Origin: Actinomadura sp. K4S16
GTDB taxonomy: Bacteria > Actinomycetota > Actinomycetes > Streptosporangiales > Streptosporangiaceae
Direction of reading: 5' to 3'
DNA length: 64,000 nt
Assembly (NCBI RefSeq): GCF_008327685.1
Contig: NZ_BDDE01000019.1
Span: forward strand, 186,001 to 250,000
Shown here: positions 33,725 to 41,934 of the stretch, in pieces
Layout: every line of letters starts with the position of its first letter
How positions within the stretch are numbered: the first letter of the stretch is position 1
Translations under genes and position numbers: made by a program
The notes under the pieces: generated by a model
Told to the model about the DNA's origin: nothing
What the model saw: the letters and a program-made list of their open reading frames with translations, nothing else
Database searches by the model: none

Positions 33725-34096
33725 TCATGCGACGGCCGTGTTCTCGTTCCCGCAGTAGTCCTGCGGGATCCCGTCCAAACCCGACTGCTTCGGCACCAGT
33801 TCGCCGTCGAGCGCCGCCACGGTCCGCTTCCCCACGATGTCGTCGGGGGTGGTCTGGCCAGGCCCGAGGATCATGCGGGTCGTCTTGAAGGCGAGCACCG
33901 CGGCGGCGGTCGCGGCCCCGTAGCCCTCGGCGTCGATCTCGGCGGGGTCGATCGCGAGCCCGTCGATCATCAGCAACGCGAGCTGGATCTTGGCGACATG
34001 AGAACCGGACGACCCGCGGGTCACATGGGCGCTGTCCTGGACGAGGCACGCTTCGAGGCGCGCGTCTCCCGCGAAGAGCGGTGACTGCAGGGGCAT
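33725..34096 (-). CDS. Small peptidoglycan-binding-like protein
   Basis: A 123-residue protein whose centre, GSHVAKIQLALLMIDGL followed by GYGAATAAAVLAFKTTR and DDIVGKRTVAALD, is the repeat pattern of the PG_binding_1 fold. It lacks a signal peptide and any hydrolase domain. First gene of the minus-strand operon 25869-34096; GGAGGT stands three bases before the ATG. The fold usually docks hydrolases to the cell wall; here it may target partner proteins of the operon (inference). Confidence 0.75.
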   Translation of the reverse strand: MPLQSPLFAGDARLEACLVQDSAHVTRGSSGSHVAKIQLALLMIDGLAIDPAEIDAEGYGAATAAAVLAFKTTRMILGPGQTTPDDIVGKRTVAALDGELVPKQSGLDGIPQDYCGNENTAVA

Positions 34097-34224
34097 GGCA
34101 CCTCCCTGGACGTCGCCGGAGGACCGGCGGCGTGGTCCCGCCGGACGATGGCGTCATGGCGGCCTGGTGAGGGGTGTGCGGGCACCCGACTCCTGTGGCG
34201 AGGATCCTCAACTCTCGCGCTAGG

Positions 34225-34230
34225 TGTCAA
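34225..34230 (-). promoter_or_regulatory. Consensus -35 box (TTGACA) for the holin/zincin operon
   Basis: TTGACA on the minus strand about 130 bp before the first gene of the operon. A GAGGAT/GGATCC stretch 15-17 bases downstream is a weak -10 candidate. Such a perfect -35 is rare in this GC-rich window. Confidence 0.4.
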
Positions 34231-34435
34231 GACGCTCACATAGTGCACCCATGGCCATGTCCGGCCTCGCCCGTCGTGCCCGCCGGAATCACCAGCCGCA
34301 GTCCATGCAAGTCACCTCATCGGCGTTGGCATGTAGACCGGGGCTTCGTGACGCCCGGCTCCGCCGGCACCCGCAGGGCGGGCGAGACGACCGCCTCTGC
34401 TCGGTGGGAGCGCCCGAGCTTCTCGCGACCCAGTG

Positions 34436-34449
34436 TTGAACGCGTTCAA
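34436..34449. promoter_or_regulatory. Perfect 14-bp palindrome TTGAACGCGTTCAA
   Basis: Symmetric TTGAACGCGTTCAA 41 bp ahead of the TIGR01777 epimerase start. It looks like a TetR- or MarR-class operator, but no such regulator is adjacent, so the controlling protein would be encoded elsewhere. Confidence 0.5.
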
Positions 34450-34490
34450 TTATTCGCGTTAGGGTCGTTTCGGCAGAAGGAGAGGGTCCG

Positions 34491-35435
34491 ATGAGGATTG
34501 TGATTCCCGGGGGAACCGGCCAGGTCGGCGCGATCTTGCATCGCGCGCTGACCGCCACCGGCCATGACGTCGTGGTCCTGACGAGGCGCCCGGCACGCGA
34601 GCACGAGATCGGCTGGGACGGCGAGACGCTGGGGACGTGGGCCGAGGCGATCGACGGCAGCGATGTCGTGATCAACCTGGCCGGGCGCAGCGTGAGCTGC
34701 CGGTACACGCCGGCCAACCTGCAGGACATGATGGATTCGCGGGTGCGCTCCACCGAGGTCGTCGGCGCGGCGATCGCCGGCGCCGCGAAGCCTCCTCGGG
34801 TCTGGCTCCAGATGAGCACCGCCACCATCTACGCCCACCGCTTCGACGCGCCCAACGACGAGGCGTCCGGCATCATCGGAGGCACCGAGCCCGGAGTTCC
34901 CGGCTACTGGGCCTACAGCGTGAAGATCGCCGAGAACTGGGAGCGGGCGCAGCAGCGGGCCGGGACACCGTCCACCCGCCAGGTCGCTCTGCGTTCGGCC
35001 ATGGTGATGAGCCCCGATCGCGGCGGTGTCTTCGACTACCTGCTCTGGCTGGCCCGGCTCGGCCTCGGCGGCCCAGTCGCGGGCGGCGGGCAGTACGTGT
35101 CCTGGATCCATGACCAGGACTTCGTCCGCGCGGTGGAGTTCCTGATCGACCGGGACGACATCACCGGACCGGTGAACCTGGCCGCCCCCAACCCCGTCCC
35201 GCAACGCTCCCTGATGCGGGAACTGCGCAGGGCGTGGGGAGTCCCGGTGGGCCTGCCCGCGACGAAATGGATGGCCGAACTCGGTGCGCTCGCGCTGCGC
35301 TCAGATACCGAACTCCTGTTGAAGAGCCGACGCGTCGTCCCCGGCCGCCTGCTCGAAGCAGGCTTCACCTTCCAGCGTCCTCGGTGGCAGGAGGCCGCCG
35401 AAGACCTCGTCCAGCGCGTCCGCCACTCGCGATGA
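34491..35435 (+). CDS. TIGR01777 family NAD-dependent epimerase-like protein
   Basis: A 314-residue extended-SDR protein. The nucleotide-binding motif is GGTGQVG near residue 7, followed by VVVLTRRP, VINLAGRSV, the STATIYAHR block and, at the end, the DUF1731 domain MRELRRAWGVPVGLPATKWM ... RLLEAGFTF. Members are widespread and linked to cell-division or sugar-related functions without firm biochemistry. It is convergent with the methyltransferase gene with no gap between stop codons. A perfect palindrome lies in its promoter. Confidence 0.9.
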   Translation: MRIVIPGGTGQVGAILHRALTATGHDVVVLTRRPAREHEIGWDGETLGTWAEAIDGSDVVINLAGRSVSCRYTPANLQDMMDSRVRSTEVVGAAIAGAAKPPRVWLQMSTATIYAHRFDAPNDEASGIIGGTEPGVPGYWAYSVKIAENWERAQQRAGTPSTRQVALRSAMVMSPDRGGVFDYLLWLARLGLGGPVAGGGQYVSWIHDQDFVRAVEFLIDRDDITGPVNLAAPNPVPQRSLMRELRRAWGVPVGLPATKWMAELGALALRSDTELLLKSRRVVPGRLLEAGFTFQRPRWQEAAEDLVQRVRHSR

Positions 35436-36050
35436 TCACCCGTCCGCGGTGGAGTCCCGGCGGTGGACGCTGACGGCGTAGCCGCCGTCGTGGTAGTCGT
35501 CGCCGTCCCAGGTGGCGAAGCGCTGGTGGAGGCTCAGCCCGGCGGCTGCGCACCAGGTGTCGTAGCTGGGCAGATCCACGCTCGGCGGCACCGGAAGGTG
35601 AGCGGCGTCCAAGCCGAACCCCGCGATGAGAAGCCCGCCTGGACGCAGGACCTCGGCCAGTGCCCGGATGGCCGCAGGCTCGGTGCCATGAGTCAGCAGG
35701 GGGATGACGTTGCCCGCGGCCACGACGAGATCGAAGGGATCGGCGTCCGGCAGTTCGAGGGTGGCCAGGTCAGCCTTGATCCAGGTCATCTCGGGGGCCG
35801 TGCGGCGGGCCTCGGCCAGCATGGAGGCGTCAAGGTCCACCCCGACGCAGGCGTAGCCGAGTTCGGCGAGTCGGATCGCGACCCGTCCGGTACCGGTGCC
35901 GGCGTCCAGCACTCGCGAACCCGGCGGAACCAGCGAGGCGCACAGCCGGGCCTCGCCGTGCACGTCCGCCCCGGAGGCCGCGAGGTCGGCGAACCGGGCG
36001 GCGTAGGACGCCCCGGAACTCCCACCAGTCAGATCGGACCAGCGGCTCAT
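35436..36050 (-). CDS. Class I SAM-dependent methyltransferase
   Basis: A 204-residue methyltransferase. SAM-binding motif I is VLDAGTGTGRVAIRLAE, motif II is VGVDLDASMLAEAR, and DPFDLVVAAGNVIPLLTH is motif IV, followed by LAEVLRPGGLLIAGF. The methyl acceptor cannot be told from sequence. The internal ATG at 36050 (MSRWSDLTGG) is preferred because a G-rich ribosome site precedes it; the longer frame adds a sequence without family likeness. Confidence 0.87.
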   Translation of the reverse strand: MSRWSDLTGGSSGASYAARFADLAASGADVHGEARLCASLVPPGSRVLDAGTGTGRVAIRLAELGYACVGVDLDASMLAEARRTAPEMTWIKADLATLELPDADPFDLVVAAGNVIPLLTHGTEPAAIRALAEVLRPGGLLIAGFGLDAAHLPVPPSVDLPSYDTWCAAAGLSLHQRFATWDGDDYHDGGYAVSVHRRDSTADG

Positions 36051-36359
36051 CGACGCCCCCTTCGCGGTAGCCGGTACGCCAGGGTAACCGAGCTCATCCG
36101 ACGCTTTGATCCGCCGCAACGCCACCGATCACACCGATCCCCGCGGCAGGGCCGCAGGGAGGACCATAACGCCGCCGGGGGACCCGTTGGCAGGTGGTCG
36201 GCGGGCGTTTCCGCAGCCCAAGGCCACCGAAGGTTTCCGAGGAGGCTTCTGAGGGAGAGACCCGCGTGTTTCGTCGCTTCCGTCGAGGGGGGACGGTCGG
36301 TCTCGCACCGCATACGATCCTCGAACTCGCCGGCACGACACGGCGCGAGGAGGACTTGG
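36051..36359. other. Intergenic region between methyltransferase and recQ
   Basis: About 309 bp between divergent genes. No gene or clear operator was recognised. GAGGAGGAC before 36360 is the recQ ribosome site. Confidence 0.5.
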
Positions 36360-38165
36360 ATGGGCAGGCGGATCGGCTGGGGCCGGATGGGCAGGCGTCG
36401 CCGCCTGCGCCGGGTTGCCAGGGATGTGTTCGGCTGGCCGGACCTGCGCCCTGGCCAGGGCGAGGCGATGGAGCACCTGCTGCGGGGCCGGGACGTGCTG
36501 TTGGTCATGCCGACCGGCGGCGGCAAGTCCGCCGTCTACCAGGTCCCCGCCCAACTGCTTCCCGGGCCGACCGTGGTGATCTCGCCCTTGATCGCCTTGC
36601 AGCGGGACCAGATGGTCGCGCTCGCCGGTCGCGACGCCGGCGGCGCCGTGATGGTCAACTCCGCCCAGTCCGACGGCGCGAGCGAGGACGCCATGGACCA
36701 GATCCGGGCGGGGCGAGCGGAGTACATCTTTCTCTCACCCGAGCAGTTGGCCAAGCAGTCAGTAGTGGAGCGGCTCGCCGCCGTGCGCCCCTCCTTGATC
36801 GCCGTGGACGAGGCGCACTGCGTCTCCTCGTGGGGCCACGACTTCCGACCGGACTACCAGCGGCTCGGCCGGGTGGTCGAGCGTCTCGGGCATCCCCCGG
36901 TGATCGCCCTGACCGCGACCGCCTCGCCACCGGTACGCGATGACATCATCGCGGCGCTCGGGATCGGCGATGCACGGCAGATCGTCCGCGGTTTCGACCG
37001 CCCCAACCTGTCGCTGAAGGTACGCCGGTTCCACGAGGAGACGGACAAGAGGCGGGCACTGGTCGAGGACGCCGCCGGCCGAAAGGGGCTGGGCCTCGTC
37101 TACGTCGCCACCCGGCGCGATGCCGAGGCATACGGCGAGGAGCTGACCGAGGCGGGCCTCCGCGCAGCTGTGTACCACGCCGGGATAAAGGCAGCGGACC
37201 GCCACCGAGTGCACGAGGCGTTCCAGAACGACGAGCTCGACGTCGTCGTGGCCACCTCGGCGTTCGGCATGGGGATCGACAAGCCCGACGTCCGCTACGT
37301 GTTGCACGCCGCTCCGCCTGAGTCCCCGGAGTCGTACTACCAGGAGATCGGCCGTGCCGGACGGGACGGGGAGCCCGCCGCGGCCGTCCTGTACTACCGC
37401 TCGCAGGACCTCGGCCTGCGCCGCTTCTTCGCCGCAGGCAAGCCAGACGAGGAGAAGCTGCTCCAGACCGCGACGCTCCTCCAGGCCCATGGAGGCACCG
37501 TCCCGGCGAGCGAGATGCGCACCACCCTGGGCGTCGGCGCATCGAAGCTCACCAACCTGGTGAACCTGCTGGAACAGACCGGAGCCGTGGAGACGACCGG
37601 CCGCGGAGACCTGCGATACGTCCAGGAAGGCCCGCAACCCGAGGAAGCCGTGGCACGCGCCACGGAACTAGACGAGAACCGTCGCCGCGTAGACGACTCA
37701 CGCATCGACATGATGCGCGCCTACGCGGAGACAACAGACTGCCGCCGCCGCTTCCTACTGGAATACCTGGGCGAGCCCTACCAGGGCCCATGCGGAAACT
37801 GCGACATATGCCGAGCCGGAGCGCGAACCGAGCCGTCCCGTCCCGACAAATCAGCCGCACCCCCAGACCAGGCCGACGACGCCCCGTTCCCCCTGCACGC
37901 CGAGGTGCAGCACGCCACCTGGGGAACCGGAACGGTCATGCGAGTAGAACCCGACCGCATCACCGTCCTCTTCGAAGACGCCGGCTACCGCACCCTCTCC
38001 CTAGAGGCGATCCAACGCGACGAAGACCTCCTAACCCTCCACCCCGACGCCCCCTCCGCCAACTCCAGACCAGCCCGACGCGGACGCCCACGCGGTCGGA
38101 CCCCCGGAGGACGCCGAGCCAAGGCCACCGCAAACCACAAGAAGTCCCCCACCGGCACGTCCTGA
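36360..38165 (+). CDS. recQ: RecQ family ATP-dependent DNA helicase with DUF3553-like tail
   Basis: A 601-residue 3'-5' helicase used in recombination and fork repair. Walker A is MPTGGGKS (50-57), the DEAH box is at 150-153 (VDEAHCVSSWGHDFR), then FDRPNLSLKV, ATSAFGMGIDKPDVR and YYQEIGRAGRDG of the second helicase domain. The zinc-binding Cys residues are in DCRRRFLLEYLGE and CGNCDIC. The C-terminus has a DUF3553-like module (HAEVQHATWGTGTVMRVE) and a basic tail in place of HRDC. ATG at 36360 follows GAGGAGG; the frame is open far upstream but without family likeness. Confidence 0.93.
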   Translation: MGRRIGWGRMGRRRRLRRVARDVFGWPDLRPGQGEAMEHLLRGRDVLLVMPTGGGKSAVYQVPAQLLPGPTVVISPLIALQRDQMVALAGRDAGGAVMVNSAQSDGASEDAMDQIRAGRAEYIFLSPEQLAKQSVVERLAAVRPSLIAVDEAHCVSSWGHDFRPDYQRLGRVVERLGHPPVIALTATASPPVRDDIIAALGIGDARQIVRGFDRPNLSLKVRRFHEETDKRRALVEDAAGRKGLGLVYVATRRDAEAYGEELTEAGLRAAVYHAGIKAADRHRVHEAFQNDELDVVVATSAFGMGIDKPDVRYVLHAAPPESPESYYQEIGRAGRDGEPAAAVLYYRSQDLGLRRFFAAGKPDEEKLLQTATLLQAHGGTVPASEMRTTLGVGASKLTNLVNLLEQTGAVETTGRGDLRYVQEGPQPEEAVARATELDENRRRVDDSRIDMMRAYAETTDCRRRFLLEYLGEPYQGPCGNCDICRAGARTEPSRPDKSAAPPDQADDAPFPLHAEVQHATWGTGTVMRVEPDRITVLFEDAGYRTLSLEAIQRDEDLLTLHPDAPSANSRPARRGRPRGRTPGGRRAKATANHKKSPTGTS

Positions 38166-38202
38166 TCCCAAGCGCGGATGCCGTGATGGTTGCGGTGCGG
38201 TG

Positions 38203-38550
38203 TCAGGCGGCGTTGGTGGGTCGGTCGGTGACGGGAAGCCTCATGGTGTGGTCGCCGAAGTCGGCCACCAGGTCGAGGTGTCCTCCGAGTGCCTCGACGT
38301 ATCGGGCGATGACCTCGATGGAGGTGACCTCACCGTGTTCGATCTGGGAGATGCGGGCGACGCTCACGCCCATGCCGGCGGCGAGGTCCTTCTGGCCGAG
38401 GCCAGCGTGCTTGCGGGCTTCGGCGAGCTGGTGTCCGCGCGTCTCGGCGAGGAGCCTGCGTGCTCCGGTCTCGATCTCGGAGGGGGAGACGCCGGCGGCG
38501 TGCAGTTCTTGTTCCAGGATTTCCCAGTCCTGCGGAGTGCGCTTGGGCAC
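38203..38550 (-). CDS. XRE family helix-turn-helix protein, HigA-like
   Basis: A 115-residue DNA-binding protein. The HTH is LGQKDLAAGMGVSVARISQIEHG; the layout, with about 50 residues before it and a conserved VEALGGHLDLVADFG after it, is that of HigA-type antitoxins. No HigB/RelE-like toxin gene was found on either side, so it is either an orphan or a stand-alone repressor. GTG at 38550 has GAGGAG five bases upstream. An inverted repeat just before the start suggests autoregulation. Confidence 0.85.
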   Translation of the reverse strand: MPKRTPQDWEILEQELHAAGVSPSEIETGARRLLAETRGHQLAEARKHAGLGQKDLAAGMGVSVARISQIEHGEVTSIEVIARYVEALGGHLDLVADFGDHTMRLPVTDRPTNAA

Positions 38551-38952
38551 GGTCACTCCTCCTCTTAGGTTGATCCGCCCAGGCCAGCGATGTTCCAGCT
38601 TCAAACTTGAACTACGCCTCAACCTAATCTCCTGGCCCCTCCCATGGGTGCGAGACAAGCCGAACTGGGTCGAGACGGCCTCTGGCGGGTCTCAGGATGA
38701 GCAGAGAGGCCCATCGGTGCGAGGTCCGTGCCGATCCCGCCGAGCGAGCGCCGAACAAACGCGACATTGTGGGCTACGTGCGATGGTCGTACCCATGCGG
38801 ATCAATGCTCAGGTGGAGGGGCAATCAGTGTGCAGTTGCACCGGCCAAAGTCCAAGCATCCTGACCGACCTCATGAGGAGAGCGGCGTCACGTCCTGAGG
38901 CGTCGGCGGACCGGTGCTGGTGTCACGCCATAACGGTGATCGGCGGCGTTGC
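38551..38952. other. Intergenic region, about 400 bp, upstream of the XRE gene
   Basis: Holds the inverted repeat of the XRE gene. No toxin-like reading frame was found on either strand. The remainder shows nothing recognisable. Confidence 0.5.
38565..38627. promoter_or_regulatory. Inverted repeat upstream of the XRE gene
   Basis: TTAGGTTGA (38565-38573) and TCAACCTAA (38619-38627) are exact inverted 9-mers 45 bp apart, with TTCAAACTTGAA between them. AT-rich relative to the surroundings. Likely operator half-sites for the adjacent repressor. Confidence 0.5.
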
Positions 38953-40410
38953 ATGAAGCGGAGAAGGCCGGTGGCCGCGGCCGCGTTCGGCGCGTTGCTG
39001 GACCGTTCGGTGATGCAGATCGAGGCGGCGGCCGCCGACGGCCGGACATTCGACCGTGAGACGGTTCGCAGCGTCTCAGACGCTTGGGACAACAACACCT
39101 TCCCGCTGTTTTGCACAGCGCTGGCCCGTACTCGGTGGGGCCGTGAGCGGCGGGCGCGCACCGCGCTTGCGTGGACGGCCGCGCTCGGGGTGAATCGGCG
39201 CGCATGGATGACGGAGCAACTGCGGACAGCCGGCCACCGGCCGGAGACGGTGCTGCCGACGTCCGTGGAAGACGCTGTTCCTGCCCGCGACTACCGGGGT
39301 GTGGTGATGCCGAGGCTCGTTCCGGTGACCGAAGAGATCGCGGGGGGCCTTGCTGCCGACTATGACCTGACCGGCGCCGACGTCCGCACGCTGCAAATGG
39401 AGCGCGTCGGCGTCGACGGGCTGATCGGATTCCTCAAAGTGGCGGCCGGACGCCGCTATCCCACTGACACCGCCACCGACGAGCCGGCCGGGATCGAGCT
39501 GCGGCTGGACGACGTCACCGAGGTGCGTTTCGACTCCGGGGACCGCACGTCGGCCGCCATCAGCGTTGGGCCCGGCGGGGTAACGATCGGCATCGGCACT
39601 GACGGGGTCGTCACCGCGAAGAACGCCACCGTGTACTGCGACGACCGGTACTGGCACCTGTCCGCTGCCGGGCTGGCCGTCGACCGTACGACTCCGCCTC
39701 GGGACGAGCGACCTGCGGGCCCCGAGGGCGTACAGCGTCCTGAACGCCTGGAGGATGCCGTGCTGGTGGCGGCGACGGTGCTGCGTGCGGCGATGGGGGA
39801 GATCCGCTCGGTTCGCTATACCCACATGGTCGGCAAAGTGCCGATCGTGATGTTCTGCCAGGCGTTCGCTGGCGCGGGCAGCGACATCCTCGCTGCCGGA
39901 GGCCACTGGAGCGCCGGTCACCGTGAGGCGGCATTCCGTAGGTTGGTGGAGGAATGGGCCGACCGAGCCGATCCCGTCCTACGTGCCCGATTCAGACACT
40001 GGCTGAGCCGTGTCGGTGACCACCCGCAAATCTGCAAGAGCACCCGGTCCTGGCTCGCGACACTGACGCCCGAGACGATTTCGCCCTCACCAAGTAAGGA
40101 GCCCGCCAGCCACAGGTTGTCCTCGCAGGCTGAACTGCGGTTGGCCTCCTACACCGCCGCCCACACTCGGCACGGCCAGCAGCGAGAGGCATCCAGCGTT
40201 CTCAACCTGGCCCTACCGCCCCACGCTGAAGCCACCCCGGATGAACCCTGGAAGTTGCGCACGTTGAAGATCGCCAACACCACCCGGTTCCGCCTCCACA
40301 CCACCGCCTTCGCCGGCCCCCACCGCACGCAATCGATCATCGACCAGGACGTGGTGCGCTCCTTCGCCCTGCCCGACGAGGCTCTCACCGTGCGGCGCGC
40401 GGACGGCTGA
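38953..40410 (+). CDS. Protein of unknown function (485 aa)
   Basis: I do not recognise this gene. It encodes about 485 residues: a basic helical N-terminus (MKRRRPVAAAAFGALLDRS), a beta-rich middle with VRFDSGDRTSAAISVGPGGVTIGI and CDDRYWHLS, and a helical Arg/Trp-rich part. No signal peptide, membrane helix or known catalytic motif is visible. The start is uncertain since neither the ATG at 38953 nor the one 39 bases upstream has a good ribosome site. It is convergent with the Clp-N/UVR gene. Codon use looks like its neighbours. Confidence 0.6.
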   Translation: MKRRRPVAAAAFGALLDRSVMQIEAAAADGRTFDRETVRSVSDAWDNNTFPLFCTALARTRWGRERRARTALAWTAALGVNRRAWMTEQLRTAGHRPETVLPTSVEDAVPARDYRGVVMPRLVPVTEEIAGGLAADYDLTGADVRTLQMERVGVDGLIGFLKVAAGRRYPTDTATDEPAGIELRLDDVTEVRFDSGDRTSAAISVGPGGVTIGIGTDGVVTAKNATVYCDDRYWHLSAAGLAVDRTTPPRDERPAGPEGVQRPERLEDAVLVAATVLRAAMGEIRSVRYTHMVGKVPIVMFCQAFAGAGSDILAAGGHWSAGHREAAFRRLVEEWADRADPVLRARFRHWLSRVGDHPQICKSTRSWLATLTPETISPSPSKEPASHRLSSQAELRLASYTAAHTRHGQQREASSVLNLALPPHAEATPDEPWKLRTLKIANTTRFRLHTTAFAGPHRTQSIIDQDVVRSFALPDEALTVRRADG

Positions 40411-40460
40411 CCGCAGCGCCGCCTCCATCGGCGGAGACCATGGCGCCCGCCACGCGCTGC

Positions 40461-41258
40461 CTATCGGGTGCCTGGCTCGTGTGGTCCGTGGTGACCGCGG
40501 TGCAGCATTCCGCGCAGGTGGTCCACGGCTTCTCTCAGCCGTGCGATCTCGTCAAGTGCCGTCGCCAGGTCGAACTCGCCGATGCCGGTTTCGAGCAGGG
40601 CACGCCGGCGGCGGAGAAGCGCCGTCTCCTCAACACGGATCGCGGCCGCGCTCGCGTATTCCTGGGCGTCGACGGCCTCTTCCTTGAGGCGGCGCTTCTG
40701 CGCGATCTGTCGGCCGATGTCGTCAAGCTCTGGTGGCAACCTCGGGCCCGGGCCGACCTGAGGCTCTGCTTCGTGGCCGAACTCGGCGCAGCCGTAGCAC
40801 ACGAAGGAGCGGGCTTCCTCGCGCGTGGCGATGACTTCCTGCAGTGTGGCGCCGTGTTGTTTCAGGATCGCTGCCGCAAGCCCGTCCTGATACAGCAGTC
40901 CAAGCAGCAGGTGATCGGTGCCGAGCCGATTCGAGCCGGTTCCTGAGGTCTCTCGCAGGGCGAGTTGCAAGGCGGTGTGGGTTTCCTCGGTGAACGCCAG
41001 GTGCCCAGGGACGGCTTGCTCCCCCAGGCCCAACCGTTCCTCCACCTGGCGCTCGACGGCTTCCAGGGAAACGTCGAGCATGTTGAGGATCACCGCGGCC
41101 ATCCCTCGCCCGTGATCGGAAACCAGGCCGAGCAGGAGATGGGCGGGCGCAACCTCGGCGTGATCCAGTGCGCGGGCACGCACACTGGCGGCGTTGACCG
41201 CCGCACGAGCAACAGCCGTGTACGGCCCGAGATCGATCTCAGCTGGCTGCGATTCCAT
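40461..41258 (-). CDS. Clp N-domain and UVR-motif protein without ATPase
   Basis: A 265-residue protein with two Clp_N repeats (ALDHAEVAPAHLLLGLVSDHGRG and RLGTDHLLLGLLYQDG) and a UVR motif (KRRLKEEAVDAQEYASAAAIRVEE, near the C-terminus). ClpC carries the same pieces plus two AAA+ rings, which are absent here. Between them lies CYGC, a possible metal or redox site. It may act as an adaptor or decoy for ClpC-class machines (inference). ATG at 41258 is preceded by GAGGGG. Confidence 0.82.
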   Translation of the reverse strand: MESQPAEIDLGPYTAVARAAVNAASVRARALDHAEVAPAHLLLGLVSDHGRGMAAVILNMLDVSLEAVERQVEERLGLGEQAVPGHLAFTEETHTALQLALRETSGTGSNRLGTDHLLLGLLYQDGLAAAILKQHGATLQEVIATREEARSFVCYGCAEFGHEAEPQVGPGPRLPPELDDIGRQIAQKRRLKEEAVDAQEYASAAAIRVEETALLRRRRALLETGIGEFDLATALDEIARLREAVDHLRGMLHRGHHGPHEPGTR

Positions 41259-41739
41259 CAACCGACCCCTCTTATGCCGTATCCGGGCACGTGCTCCCGA
41301 TCAAAATCTCATGATTTGGCGGCTTCTCGGGATCGATGCCAATGCCTTCCCAGGTCGGGATCTAGTGACCTCACCGACCAGCTTGGTGCCCGGCCGCGAA
41401 GTCGCGGTTGACCCGGTCCCTGACCGTCTACTCGAAGTAGGCGCCACCATCCGTCACCGTCAGGGGGCGCCGAAGACCTCGTCCCGCGCGGCGCGGCGGC
41501 TGCAACCCTGTTGTCTGCCCGGTGCGGGCCACCGTGCCGTGGCCGCCGTGTTCTGGTCCCCCTCCCAGGCCGCAGCAAGCCCCGTCCGGTCGGTAGCTTT
41601 CAGTCAGGAGTGGGAACGCTTGGCCATCGGCCACAGACGATCGGATGGTGCGGATGGGGGAGAGCCCGCGACCGACAAGGCAGAGGGGAAGCTCGGCCTC
41701 AGCACTGCCCGGAGCGCAGGGAGTCGGACGGGAGGACGG
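41259..41739. other. Gene-poor stretch with a decayed gene fragment
   Basis: About 480 bp between two minus-strand genes. Open frames here lack family likeness and ribosome sites. A short segment resembles the 3' end of the TIGR01777 gene (see separate entry). Confidence 0.5.
41418..41495 (+). pseudogene. Possible fragment of a TIGR01777/DUF1731 gene 3' end
   Basis: The segment reads CTCGAAGTAGGCGCCACC and then CGCCGAAGACCTCGTCC. It matches, with substitutions and a short gap that shifts frame, the end of the intact TIGR01777 gene at 35346-35416 (RLLEAGFTF ... AEDLVQR); the last 17 bases are identical. No start or upstream domain remains. Chance similarity in GC-rich DNA is possible. Confidence 0.3.
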
Positions 41740-41934
41740 TCAGCGGGCCGGGTCCTGCTTGATCTGCTTGATCAGGCCGGCGAACTGGGCGGCGGAGAGG
41801 GTGAGGTGGCCTCCGTCCGGGTCCTTGGAGTCCCGCACGCCGATTCCGATCCCTGGGGCAAGTCGTCCCAGCTCAACGCACTGATTGTCGTTCGCGCCAC
41901 CGGTGTACGAACTCTTGCGCCACTTCACGATCAT
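41740..41934 (-). CDS. DUF397 small protein
   Basis: A 64-residue DUF397 protein: KWRKSSYTGGANDNQCVEL at the start, VRDSKDPDGGHLTLS in the middle and a helical end. Such proteins occur by the hundred in actinomycete genomes beside XRE/DUF5753 regulators and are thought to act as partners or toxin-like effectors (BldB/WhiJ-type systems). Its ATG overlaps the stop of the XRE gene by four bases (ATGA), so they are made together. Confidence 0.93.
   Translation of the reverse strand: MIVKWRKSSYTGGANDNQCVELGRLAPGIGIGVRDSKDPDGGHLTLSAAQFAGLIKQIKQDPAR

Larger units (their letters stand above)
34097..34490. other. Divergent intergenic region, 394 bp
   Basis: No credible gene. It contains a TTGACA element facing the holin/zincin operon (34225-34230) and a 14-bp palindrome near the TIGR01777 gene (34436-34449). 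Confidence 0.55.

Noticed and set aside
25869..34096. An ordinary prophage
   Set aside because: Holin, wall-binding and zincin genes occur without terminase, portal, capsid, tail-tube, integrase or lysin genes.
38203..38952. A HigBA toxin-antitoxin pair
   Set aside because: Only the antitoxin-like gene is supported; no toxin-like frame with a ribosome site lies on either side.
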